A stretch of 64,000 bases of DNA from Astropecten irregularis (taxonomy: Eukaryota; Echinodermata; Asteroidea; Paxillosida; Astropectinidae). The position numbers and the translations under genes were made by a program. This document shows positions 37,923 through 49,450 of this stretch, piece by piece. The stretch is taken from contig OZ020248.1 in the NCBI GenBank assembly GCA_963971285.1, positions 8,804,001-8,868,000 on the forward strand. The letters run 5' to 3'. Position 1 is the stretch's first letter; each line of letters begins with the position of its first letter. The notes beneath the pieces were generated by a model. The model saw only the letters and a program-made list of their open reading frames with translations, had not been told where the DNA came from and searched no databases.

Positions 37923-40900
37923 AATGAGAAAGATTGACTCGGTGAGTTCCAGTGTGAAAATTGATTGTTAATTAACAGTATGTCAAATTCATGGAAAGCA
38001 TTTGTAGCCGCTTAATATACAAACATCCACAAAAAAATCTGAAATCAAAAATAGAGACTAGCTACACCCGACACACAACAAATTCTTGAACACACCCTTG
38101 CAGCAATGACGGTTAAGGCGCGGGTTTCTCTTGATAGAGTTCGAGATTTTGAAGCGTAATTGTCTTCTGAGCCCCGGGGGAGCAACACCTGTTCTAGTAT
38201 TAGTAAGTTGAGGGCATTCACGTACATGAAAAAAGGCAAGGCACAGGCTTAGTACAAGCTGCGATTCATGGATGAGCTTAGTGCTAGGAAATATGCGTAC
38301 ATCAAACGGCCATCTATTTGTGCGGTGGTACTTTGAGTCCATTGCTGCGCATTCCTGCCTTCTGTCATAGAGAATGAATCTTCCTTACTCTATGGTTTTA
38401 ATACGAAAGGCCATAAGAAACGCACGTTATAATCTCCAATGTCAACACGCACGTGCTTCTATCGGATAAGCCTGTCCTATTATAGTCCAGCAGTGAGACA
38501 TCTGTAAAATAAAACAACATAGAATGGACCACTATTCAACACTTCTCTGTATAGCTGTTAAAACATACGTGCATCATGTTCATGTATTTCCACGTGGGCT
38601 GTCCTGCAATCCTCAGGCGACAGAGATACATGAATGTTCCTTTCTCTCGGTAGTGGTTTGCACCTTCGGAATTGAGCTTTGTCAGATGGGAACGGCATAT
38701 AGGTTCGTATCAGACAGTCTGGAATTTGTTCATGCAGGCATGGTCTAATTACAAGGCCTGATGCGCCGAGGGCATCTTCCCAAACAGCCCACATCTCCAA
38801 TATGACACATTGTTTCATGTCATGAGTGTATCAAAGAAGCGGCGTTTTCCATGTTGCACGTGAAAGCAAGTCTCATGCACCATGGTTCCCTGTACAGCAT
38901 GCCGGATCCCCAAGTACCAATCAGGAGAAGATAAACTAGCCCAACTCCAGTACATCCCTCGGCAGAATGAGCTCTGCTAGAATCTAAATATCAAGAATAC
39001 ACCAGGGATCCTTACTATAATACCGACAGGAAAACACGTTAATTTGCACGTATAAGCGCCCAGAGTCATAATATCGGCAAAACACGTATAGGATGAAAGG
39101 ATGAAACTTAACGTATTATTATTGTATGGATTTAACCGTTGAGTTCACGTTGGTCTTAACCAGATGGTAGGGAATAATATTCACCATTAAGGAATAACAC
39201 TCGGACCGTTTTGATGTTGTTGATGTTGTTGATTTTGTTGAGACATCCGCAAAATTTGTTGCCCGAACTCCCTCAAGTATATTTTCATTTCGTTAATGTA
39301 CATCACAATGTTTTCGTGTTGAATGCGACACAATTTGAGAATTCTCGTGCGGCCATTTTCTCGCTATTTCTGTTCCAAATATCAATGTTTTTCAGGACGT
39401 ATAATAGGAATATCAAATTTAATACATAAAATACTTCTGACCTGTTTTCTGCCTTAGATATCCTCTCAGACCTTGACGTCATTGCTATTATATTGATACT
39501 GTAAGGAAATTGTCCGATTTCACTCGCAAAAGGTAACCCAATTCTAGTTGTTGAGGTACTTCAGACGATAAAAATGGAAGTTGTGGGTAATGTTCATAAT
39601 CTCAATCCCCAAGTGTCCCCATGCAGTATCAGACTACAGTCACCCGCAGTCACAATTTCAAAAGAAGGGAATATTTATAAAATATATGCGGTATTTGGAG
39701 GGATCCAATTTTGTTTTTGGGTTTAACAGTTGAATCGAAAAACTGATGCACTCTTTACCAAAACGTATAGTTGTGTGATATGGAAAGTTATAATTTCAAA
39801 CAAAGATGGGTCTTAAACTTTTCGTTCCGTGGGCATGCAGGAAAATGCACATACTTACGAGTGAAGTACTGTAATCTTTGAATCTGCAATCCAAAAGGGT
39901 AAAGCTCTGAGCGTGTCGCAGTGGGGATGCAACGTTTGCACACTTCATTGTATGATTACGGGTCGTCACATTACATCTCAACAACACTTACAGGTTGCCC
40001 CAGAGGATAGTTGAGTGCATGTAGGAGACTACCAATGGGCACTGTAGGCGGCCAAGAACCCGAGAATAGTCATGAACGAACCACTCCCGAGAGGTATGCA
40101 ATGTTTGGACATTGTGATGCCTGATTATTCATTCAATATTTTTCAGGCATCGACCGGGCTTAAAAAATCCATCGTGCACAGCAGGAATGGCATCACGAAA
40201 AGTACTATTGGGGTTCATGTTTTTTACAGAGTTATGACCTTTTTGAATGTCTTTATTATATACTTCACGTATAGCATTTGAATGCAATTTTTCAGTGGGG
40301 ACATACGGGTGCTTGGTATAGGGATTCGTTCCAGCTTGTCTATTACCTTCCAATCATGAATTGCAATTTGGAGTGTAAATTTTAACGACGAGTGCTCGTA
40401 ATGAAACATGTACAGTTGATTCCCGATAACAAGCAGTCAGGCAAACCGATACTCGCCGTGAATTTCATACTAGTAGCGACTTACATGTACATGCAATTAG
40501 GAGTGTTATAGTCCATGAGTTCATGTCGCCCATTTTACACAGTTGAGAGTGTATCACACCTTATCGGACCGTGATATCAGGGGAATTTGAATCTGACAGG
40601 TTCTGGTATCTGGTGCTACGTCCTCACGTTCCTGAGATGAAAACAATTCCAAATGCTAAATCTTTCTCGGAAAGTACAAGTTCGATTTACTTGACACGTA
40701 AATTCACACGTTCATCTGATGGGACGCCATTTTCGCGATGACGCCTTTCGTGGTATTTTTCTTGGCGTGGCCCGGTACGCAGGCTAGGCCGGACTGCTGA
40801 TTGGAAATCGGTTAAATCTTAGCTCTCGCTTGACAAACCTGTAATAAGCATCATGGACCATAGCAAATTCAATCAGAAGCATGCATAGAGATCGAGACTT

Positions 40901-40996
40901 AAGGAGTATAGCGTAAAATATTGAAGTAAATATCTGTGTCAGTTCATGATGCATGCAAATTGGACATCGGTTGTTCTTTAATGACCCACAGATTGA
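37923..40996. other. No gene recognised
   Basis: About 3 kb of unique-looking sequence; open frames up to 94 aa overlap on both strands with no motif. Confidence 0.45.
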
Positions 40997-41004
40997 GCAC
41001 ATCT

Positions 41005-41303
41005 CAGGCGCGGTTCTAGAGCCAAAATTTTTGGGGGGCTAGAAGAGCCATTATTTTTTGGGGGGTCTAGAAGACCCAATATTTTGGGTTCTTCTAACAC
41101 TCGCTTCTGCTATGTCTTAATAGGGGTCGAAAAACATGCACATTATAGCCCACACAACGCGTTTTTATGTAATTGGCGCTTAATAACTGAAAAAAATCCA
41201 GTATTTTTAAGATTTGTTTTTTCACTTGCATTTTTTTTGGGGGGGCTAGACAACATTTTGGGGGGCTACAGCCCCCCCTAGCCCCCCCGTAGAACCGCGC
41301 CTG
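41005..41303 (+). mobile_element. hAT-type MITE with perfect 8-bp target duplication, copy 1
   Basis: Begins CAGGCGCGGTTCTAG and ends TAGAACCGCGCCTG, flanked by GCACATCT on both sides (40997-41004, 41304-41311). 299 bp with G/C runs near both ends. The shared middle includes GTGTTAGAAGAACCC (as complement) and AATTGGCGCTTAATAACTG. Confidence 0.93.
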
Positions 41304-41436
41304 GCACATCTTTGTTGTGGAAACCTCATTTTGTGGGACTTTTTGGTTAAGAAAGTTAAAGGTAGTATCATACTTTGGTAGCATACCGAATTAAACAGAA
41401 ATCTTCACAGATTTACCTATAACTTACATGGTATAA

Positions 41437-44299
41437 GGGTCATTCCATGTCAGACCAACACACTTTTTTACCTTAGGTCTTCCGATTTTTATAAAAATTG
41501 GTATGCAAGTAGGTATCAATGAGTAATGAATGCATGCCAATTTTTAGTGTAATCCCTCCACCCATGTGGCCAGTACGCATGCGCCAAAAATACGGACATT
41601 TTCATGTTCTGACACTACCTTTGCACAGGATTAAACTATAACTCGGTCATATTTCAACAAAAATATGCAAGTGTGGTATCAAAATTACCAGAATTAGATG
41701 CTCTAAGTGATGCCACCCTAAAAATAGAGAAAAAGTAAAAGTGGATACCCATGACCTTTGACACACGAACTTTGACCTTTGACCTAGATTTAAAAAAAAG
41801 TATCATTCCGAAATTTCACGAAACAACGTTTGCTTGATAGAACAGGTCTTTCTCTACAAGATTCCATTGAAATTTCGCTGGGCACTTGAAAATTTACGAT
41901 TTTATGGCATTTTTTCTGATTAATGCATGCGTAGTTTTGTCCCCTTTAATAACAATAGGCCACACAACTTTCTCTGTGCGGTTCCCTTTAATGTAATTTA
42001 AAATTTCCCAATTTATGTCTCATTGTCCTTTATCCTGCAGTACCTCAGAGACTGTATAAAACACTCCCAGTTACACCTTTGTTCTGTATTGAGGACCTTT
42101 GGATCTCAACGGTATTTGACTCCAATGGAATATGTTTCTCCATTACTGTATTTGTTGGGCAGGGTTCGAATAGATAGCATGCAATTGCTCGGTGTCCTGA
42201 ATAGTCTTTGCTGCAGATAACTAAACCTGAATGAATTCAGTACAATGAATGGATTATGTGAATGTTGTCTTTTCAAGATGTCCTCACAGGGCCTCTGAAG
42301 ACTTGCTTCGTTAGCTATGTTCCAGTTGCACCGACCCATCACATTGGCCCTAATAAATACGTATTTCATGAAAATTAGATTATCTATTGCTTGAATTAAT
42401 TGCACAGGCACTACAGCTGAACAAGAAAATTCGCAGATTAGTTTGGTCCAATATAATGTCACATTGTTATGTACAGTATTTTCAACTCATGGTTATGGTT
42501 ATGGATGCATGACTCTTGATGCATGTCACTCGAATAACGTCCAGAAACCCTTCGACATTTACCATGCTTACCCTATTCCACACTTAAACTCGGCAAAGGC
42601 CAGGGAATTCTGCAACGTATTTTTATTTTCAGGACAAATCATCTGCCCACTACCAAAACAGGAAGAACTGGGGCTAAGTGGATATTTTTTGCCACGGCTC
42701 ATGGTACAGAGTCATGTGCAGGCGCAGTTCTAGGTGGAGGGGGCTAGGGGGGCCCAAAAATTTGTCTAGACCCCCCCCCCCCCAAAGAAAAATGCAAGTG
42801 GAAAAGAAATTCTTGAAAATACTGGATTTTTTCAGTTATTAAGCGCCAATTACATAAAAAAAACACGTTGTGTTGGCTATAATGTGCATGTTTTTCGACC
42901 CCTAATAAGACATAGCAGAAGCGAGTGTTAGAAGAACCCAAAATATTGGGTCTTCTAGCCCCCAAAAATAATGGCTCTTAATTCTAGCCCCCAAAAAATG
43001 TTGGCTCTAGAACCGCGCCTGGTCATGTGATCAGCTAGGTGACACAATGAAGCACCTTGCTGCCAAAGCAAGTCTTCACAGGCCCTATGAGGATCACATT
43101 TTGAAAAGAAAATTTCAAGGAATCATTTCAGTGTGCTGAATTCCATCAGGTTCAGTTTTCATGGCACCGAACAATTGAATGCGTTTATACTATCATGGTC
43201 TTTATGGAGGTCAACATACATCAACCATTAATATACTTGTACTTGTACGCAGGTTGTCGTCCCATTATTGTTTATACTGAAGATCCAACAATAATGGTTC
43301 TGGGCCAACATCTTGTTCATTGCTTTATTAGACCATTCCATTTCTTTCTAAGACAAAATAATCAATAATTTTTCTTTTTTTCATTTTCCTATTACAATAT
43401 AAGCATGGAATTATAAACACAACATGGAGAAACATATTCCATTGGAGTCAAATACTTAAGATCCTTTAAATTGAAGTCCCAACACCATGAACATAGAACA
43501 AGGTGTAAATGTGGGTGTTTTATACATTGCAGAGTAAAGGAGAATGAGATACAATGGGAAATTTAAGATTACATAAGGGGAAATCACAATATATTGCCTA
43601 GCGTTGTAAAAGAGGACAAAACTGCGCATGCACCATAAAGGTCCTCAATACAGAACAAAGGTGTAACTCGGAGTGTTTTATACAGTCTCTGAGGTACTGC
43701 AGGATAAAGGACAATGAGACATAAATTGGGAAAATTTAAATAACATTAAAGGGAACCGCACAGAGGAAGTTGTGTGGCCTATTGTTATTAAAGGGGACAA
43801 AACTACGCATGCATTAATCAGAAAAAATGCCATAAAATCGTCAATTTTCAAGTGCCCAGCGAAATTTCAATGGAATCTTGTAGAGAAAGACCTGTTCTAT
43901 CAAGCAAACGTTGTTTCGTGAAATTTCGGAATGATACTTTTTTTAAATCTAGGTCAAAGGTCAAAGTTCGTTTGTCAAAGGTCATGGGTATCCACTTTTA
44001 CTTTTTCTCTATTTTTAGGGTGGCATCACTTAGAGCATCTAATTCTGGTCATTTTGATACCACACTTGCATATTTTTGTTGAAATATGACCGAGTTATAG
44101 TTTAATCCTGTGCAAAGGTAGTGTCAGAACATGAAAATGTCTGTATTTTTGGCGCATGCGTACTGGCCACATGGGTGGAGGGATTACACTAAAAATTGGC
44201 ATGCATTCATTACTCATTGATACCTACTTGCATACCAATTTTTATAAAAATCGGAAGACCTAAGGTAAAAAAGTGCGTTGGTCTGACATGGAATGACCC
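41437..44299. mobile_element. Long-TIR DNA transposon, non-autonomous, 2863 bp
   Basis: Ends GGGTCATTCCATGTCAGACC and its complement; the inverted repeats run ~700 bp (about 41437-42152 against 43430-44299). The flanking 4-bp duplication is ATAA (41433-41436, 44300-44303), confirmed by the uninterrupted host repeat. The right arm carries an extra diverged internal duplicate of ~200 bp (about 43455-43640). Central frames of 118 and 96 aa show no transposase motif. Four-base duplications occur in several superfamilies (Sola, Chapaev, others), so I do not assign one. Confidence 0.9.
42719..43021 (-). mobile_element. hAT-type MITE with perfect 8-bp target duplication, copy 2 (nested)
   Basis: Begins CAGGCGCAGTTCTAG and ends TCTAGAACCGCGCCTG, flanked by GTCATGTG (42711-42718, 43022-43029). 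Homologous to 41005-41303 in opposite orientation. It sits in the centre of the long-TIR element. Confidence 0.93.
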
Positions 44300-44604
44300 A
44301 TAAAGATTATGATGGTAGAATATACCGTTAAAAACGTTCTGGCTCAAATGATGTATTTATCAAGAGAATAGTAAAACGAATGACCGAAAATAATCTTTTA
44401 AAAATATAAATAACGGTGAAAAGATTGTGAAAATACTTTTTTTTTTTTTTAAAGGTAGGCCCCGTATGGGACTGAATATTTCACACATGATACTTTTATT
44501 GTATCTTTCTTGACAAATATACCCATGCATCTGTATTTCTTTGACAAAATCCAAAGCATGATATTTCCATGTGGATCGGTTTGCGGAAACACCATGTAAG
44601 AATC

Positions 44605-45045
44605 AAAGATTATAATTATAGCGCTACGCGCAAGATGGATAACTGACCATAGGGCGTGTGTTAATTTGTATGGAGGTCGCGATCCGCCATTCTGGTGTGC
44701 ATATAGCAAGTATTTTGTACACGGGACATATGGGGGCTGGAAGATTTATCAAAGAAAAGGGGAGTGTTAGGCAACATTTTGGCCCGAATTCGATTGAAAC
44801 CTATTATTTATTGTAAATAGAAAAATTTGACATTGATGTGAAGCCACTGAATATGAAAACGGTGATTTTTTTTTGTGGTTTTCTGAACCTACTTTTGCAA
44901 GTACCGCACACATCGCTCAAATCATACTATGGAAACTCCGTACGTGGAGCGCCCGCCCTCACACCAGAATGGCGCCCATGGCGATTACACGTTTTAGGGG
45001 AGAGTTTCCCATCTTGCGCGTAGCGCTAGGGCCTATATAATCTTT
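44605..45045. mobile_element. TIR element with GCGCTACGCGCAAGATGG arms
   Basis: Left arm AAAGATTATA...TAGCGCTACGCGCAAGATGG and right arm CCATCTTGCGCGTAGCGCTA...TATAATCTTT are inverted repeats over ~35 bp, with a second inner pair GCCATTCTGGTGTG/CACACCAGAATGGC. About 440 bp, no ORF of note. Confidence 0.75.
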
Positions 45046-45482
45046 GGTAAGAATGAAAGTTGAAACGTTGAGACGGTGAGACCTTAACTGTGAGAAGTGC
45101 GAACGATAGAAGTGCGAAAGTACAAACGATTCTCAAATCTATATGTCCTTTAAGTAACGATGATTCAGTCTCCTCCTATTGGTATTAGTATTGGTTATTA
45201 TTGATTAATGATATCTGCCAAATGGCAAATTAAACTGTAGACGACGTGCACCATACGAAAACCTGTGATTTCGTTAATAATTGAGTTGTGCCAAATAATT
45301 AAGCAGAGAAGATATATGTATCATCGACTAGTTTTTGAGACGAGGGCAGTTCTCGTATTATAATACCATTGATCTTTCCTGGATTCAGCGGCGCATCAAG
45401 GGAAAACTGAATTTGAAATTGGAATCTTTCTTTGTTTGTTCATTGGATTAGATGTCACATAACTTCAATAGTATAACAGCTA

Positions 45483-45801
45483 ATAGACCTTTCGTGCTGG
45501 TTGGCATTATTTGGCAGTACTTTTCATGGGCGGCCAATTGTTGCAAATCATTTCATTTTCTTGACAGACGGCGTGACCAAATTCAACATTTTTTACAAAC
45601 TTTCCATAGCTGTTACAAAATACATACCGTCATTTCTTGCGTTGTTTCCATTGAATTCAGTAATATCTTTCATTGTTTATGAAACGTTAATGTGTTTAAA
45701 TTGTGGTTATTTTTTCATGCCTGGCTTTGACGGCTCGCCATAGTTTCCGCCATTCTGGTTGGCAAAACTCGGGCTGTGACGATGCAAAAGAAAAGTCAAT
45801 T
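45483..45801 (+). mobile_element. TIR element (TAGACCTTTC family), first copy
   Basis: Homologous to 45917-46232 over its length: CATGGGCGG, TTGCAAATCATTTC, GACAGACGGCGTGACCAAAT, GCCTGGCTTTGACGGCTCGC. The right end is eroded (GAAAAGTCAATTA). Confidence 0.7.
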
Positions 45802-45833
45802 ATTTTGCCCTTGCCTTTTTTGCGCCCCCTCAA

Positions 45834-45888
45834 AGTGGCGTCTGGGGCGAGTGCTCCTTTGTCGCCCCTCCCCCGATACGCCACTGTC
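45834..45888. mobile_element. Possible hAT relic between two TIR elements
   Basis: GTGGCGTCTGGGGCG and CCGATACGCCACTG look like the two ends of a CAGTGGCGT-type hAT element, similar to 2855-3048. No matching 8-bp flanks, so only a remnant or chance. Confidence 0.35.
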
Positions 45889-45916
45889 TGACTTGTTCAG
45901 TTTTATACCATCAGGG

Positions 45917-46232
45917 TATAGACCTTTCTTTTGTTTATACAAACACTGGTTGGCAAGGCATGGGCGGTCAAATGTTGCAAATCATTTCGTCTTCTTGACA
46001 GACGGCGTGACCAAATTCAACGTTTTTGTAAACTTTCCATACTATGTGCAAAATACATACCAGCATTGCTTGTGTTGTGTCCATTACATTCAGCATTATC
46101 TTTCAATGTAAATGAAATGTTGTGTACAAATTGTGGTTATTTTGTTATGCCTGGCTTTGATGGCTCGCCATAGTTTCCGCCATCTTGGTTGGCAAAAACT
46201 CGGGCTGTGACGTTGCAAAAGAAAGGTCTATA
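45917..46232 (+). mobile_element. TIR element (TAGACCTTTC family), second copy
   Basis: Ends TATAGACCTTTC and GAAAGGTCTATA are a perfect 12-bp inverted repeat; the outer TA may be a target duplication as in Tc1/mariner elements. 316 bp, non-coding. Collinear with the copy at 45483. Confidence 0.78.
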
Positions 46233-49200
46233 ATAAGTGGCCATGAATTATCAGGTTTATACACTGTATGCTAAGAAGCGCGGGAAATCATATACAGACC
46301 AAAAATTGTATTTGAACAAAAATTCGTGAAATAATGTTTGTGTCAGCATCACATTACTTGGCCCGGCCTCTCCATCATATATGGCATCAAGGTTGGCAGT
46401 AGATATTCAATAAATGTAAGATAACATAATGACATGACAACAGTTCACTCAATGTGCGATTGCAGCTTGTATAATGATACTATAATACACGGACTACTAT
46501 TAGCCATGTTGACATTTAACTTTATTGTTTATTTTCATCAAGTCAGAACCAATTTCTGAATGGCAATCCTGTGTATAGGATATATGCCTGAACATGAATT
46601 TATTTGAAAGCACAATGTTTCCGGATTTTAAGATAACCTAAGCCTGACAAAGGAGTAAAAAATATTACTCTTGATGATAATTGGAATAGAACACTGTACG
46701 TCATTTCATTGTATTATGTTCATTATCGTTTGGTCTATTCATTTAGGAAATAGAAACACACTTAATATATACGTTTTGCATTTAGGAATCGTTCTGACAA
46801 AATTCTGTTCAAAATTACCATACGGTATTATCCTTTTAAGGGCATCGTGATTCTTGAATACTGGAAAAATTTATCCCAACACCAATGAACTATAATTAGG
46901 CGTAATTAAGGTTCGATAGAAAAAAACGTCAAGTACAGTCTTTATACATCATATAATATAGGCCACCCTATTAATACGCCATTATCTCCACACATAATAT
47001 TTTCGTCCGTCTGTCATCAAAGTTGTTAAACTCCTTTCTAACGCCTTATCAAATCTTTATAAATACGTTATTCCATTTTTATGTACACAATACATATTTA
47101 CAATAAATAAAGCTATTCTATTTGCCCTAATTAACCACTTGTTATACACATAGATCAAAAGACCAAAGATTTCAACAAGATTTTATAAGATTGTGGCACA
47201 GAAAATGTTCCGACCTATTGTATAAACAAAAGAAATTAAACTCACTGTCCACGATTATGATTAAGGCAGAAAGCAACCAGCACAGTCATTGAACATTGTT
47301 CAAAATTGGCTTTCCTATTGACACCGAACAGTGTTATTTGCTCTCAATAGGAAACACGCAAATAATACCATGTTGACTCAATACTGCTTCAATATCTTGT
47401 TATACAATAATTGCAATAACATGTAATATAAATACACTTGCAATAACACACACACACACATTAATGCAATTTAAAAGTGGCCGGTGTTAAAAGCTATAGT
47501 ATACAAGTGCGTCAAAACACAATGATTTTTTATTGTTATTGGACGTGTTAATAATAATGATTTTTCTTTAAAATGTAAATTGTACATGTAAATTGTGTTT
47601 ATTAACACCGCCCACGTGAGAACTATACATAAATCAAATATCGTTACTACGGTACAGTATTTGCAGAGCTCACCGACAAAAAAAGAAAAATATCCACAAC
47701 CTATAAAAACAAATTGTCCTAAGCACGATCCAGCACAGAATGATTGTTCTCAGTAGAGATGCCCACCTACCTGCACACTGCATTAAAAAAAAATATCTCA
47801 CATAATGAAGATGGACATAAAAAGCACATCGCAGCATTGGGCTATATCTAAGCTGAGTGCAAACTAATGGCAAAAATAATCAAGCAATGAAGTCTTGAAG
47901 TGTTTCGTCTAGACTTGATTGTATCAGGCCAAGTACGGTTGATTCTGACCCGTAAAATAATCGTGTGAGATGATTGTGTATAATACGATCCAATAAAATG
48001 ATCGATTAACACAATTAATAACAATAAATAAATAATTGAATAAAAAAAAAACACACCAAGAATAGTAATAAACAATTTCACGCACAATAATCGTGCAAAT
48101 CTGTACAAACACCCCCCCCCAAAAAAAAACAAAAAAAAACAAAACAAATACATTACAAAACATCCACCACAGACATCATAATAATAAATAAATGATTAGA
48201 ACGAAAATATATAAATATTCAAACATAAAAAACTGACAAAATACGAATAGCATTTAAAAAGTATTAAAAAAAACATGAAGCATAAGACTCATAATACATG
48301 ACACAGCTACACAAACATTCAGTTTCTGCGTCTGGCAGGTCCGTAATTATGCTGAATTTATCACAAGGTTGTCCCGTCGCGGTTGTCAGTATATTGTCGA
48401 ATGTCGTCTTGATAAAGAGCGAATCCCCCCATGGCTATCCAACAGGCTATTTTTGTATGTGTTCCCTATGAAGCGTTGTCCAAGAGTTTTTGTTTGCGTT
48501 GCCGGAGTGCCTCCGAAACAACACTGCCAAAAACTATACATTATAAAAGCAAAATCATGTTGTGGTATTTTATATTAGTTTCGTTCAGAATATTACACCA
48601 AGGCAATGGTAAACAGCAGAAATGAAACCTTATGGAAGCCCCCAGCGTTTAAATTCGCACCGTTGAATCTTATCAGTCCGGGCGAGAATGGAGGGGATGG
48701 GGAATGTGATCGAGGGGGCACCGGGAAATATTTCCATCATTCCCCCCTGAATGTACAGGCAAACACCGCCACACTTTCATGTCTTTTATCTACGGTCCCA
48801 TTGCTTCAAAATGTTTATAATGGTTACTGCGCGGTTGCCTTTTCCTCCTATAAATGGCCATGAATGAACTAAAATTCATTACTGAACATAATCTTATCCC
48901 ATTCCTCATAATTTACGTGATTTTATACACAAAACGAATGAGTAATGTTTGATTTATGAAGCAAGTACATCTGATCGTAAACAGATGTTTACAACAGATC
49001 CCCTTATAATAAATTGTCCTGAACGTCCATCATTCGATAGAGGAAGTAAGTAAAAAGGTATTAATGGCCACAAATTCACTAGAATATAACACTGCGCCTC
49101 CAGCAGTGACTTTTGAATCTTATATTCGTCCAGGTGATGAAATCCATTCATCTTGATTCCTTTTCAAAATGCTCCCACGTCACGTAAAATGGTTTTCGCT

Positions 49201-49360
49201 TGCACGTATACTGTTATAGATACATCTATTAGTGTCGCACTTGCATATACGTCATCACTTTGTGGCCTATAGTCCCTTTGTTAAATTTGGTGATAACTTA
49301 GTGCCAAATAAGGAGGGTTTTTTATTCAAACTTGTGGGTGAAATGTATTGTCGTAATAGG
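46233..49360. other. No gene; AT-rich with simple tracts
   Basis: Strongly AT-rich. Contains a short (AC)n at ~47447-47460 and A/C homopolymers at 48111-48145. Phe/Tyr-rich frames on the minus strand at 47848-48163 reflect composition. Confidence 0.5.
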
Positions 49361-49450
49361 AGACTTTTGAGAACCGGTCTTCAAGTCAACAGCGCACGAG
49401 CACGCACAACATCGCATGCGCAAAACAACGCGCGCATGCTCACTCTGTTG
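49361..49450. mobile_element. GC-rich hairpin element, right half missing
   Basis: Left arm AGACTTTTGAGAACCGGTCT then TCAAGTCAACAGCGCACG, followed by the family core as complement (AACAACGCGCGCATGCTC). The right arm is absent after CTCTGTTG. Confidence 0.7.

Larger units (their letters stand above)
41356..44574 (+). mobile_element. TTAA-family MITE, subfamily A, split by a 2.9-kb insertion
   Basis: Left part 41356-41436 (TTAAAGGTAGTATCATACTTTGG to ATGGTATAA); right part 44300-44574 (ATAAAGATTATGATGGTAGA to CAAAGCATGAT). Removing the insertion and one ATAA restores the GGTATAAAGAT reading found in other copies. Confidence 0.85.

Noticed and set aside
42160-42180. GGTTCGAAT as a tRNA B box (also GGGTTCGAAA at 28296 and GGTTCGAT at 34810)
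   Set aside because: No A box or cloverleaf could be drawn around any of them.
42106-42733. 118-aa and 96-aa frames in the centre of the long-TIR element as a transposase
   Set aside because: They overlap on opposite strands, are short and show no DDE/DDD catalytic or DNA-binding motif; the element is treated as non-autonomous.
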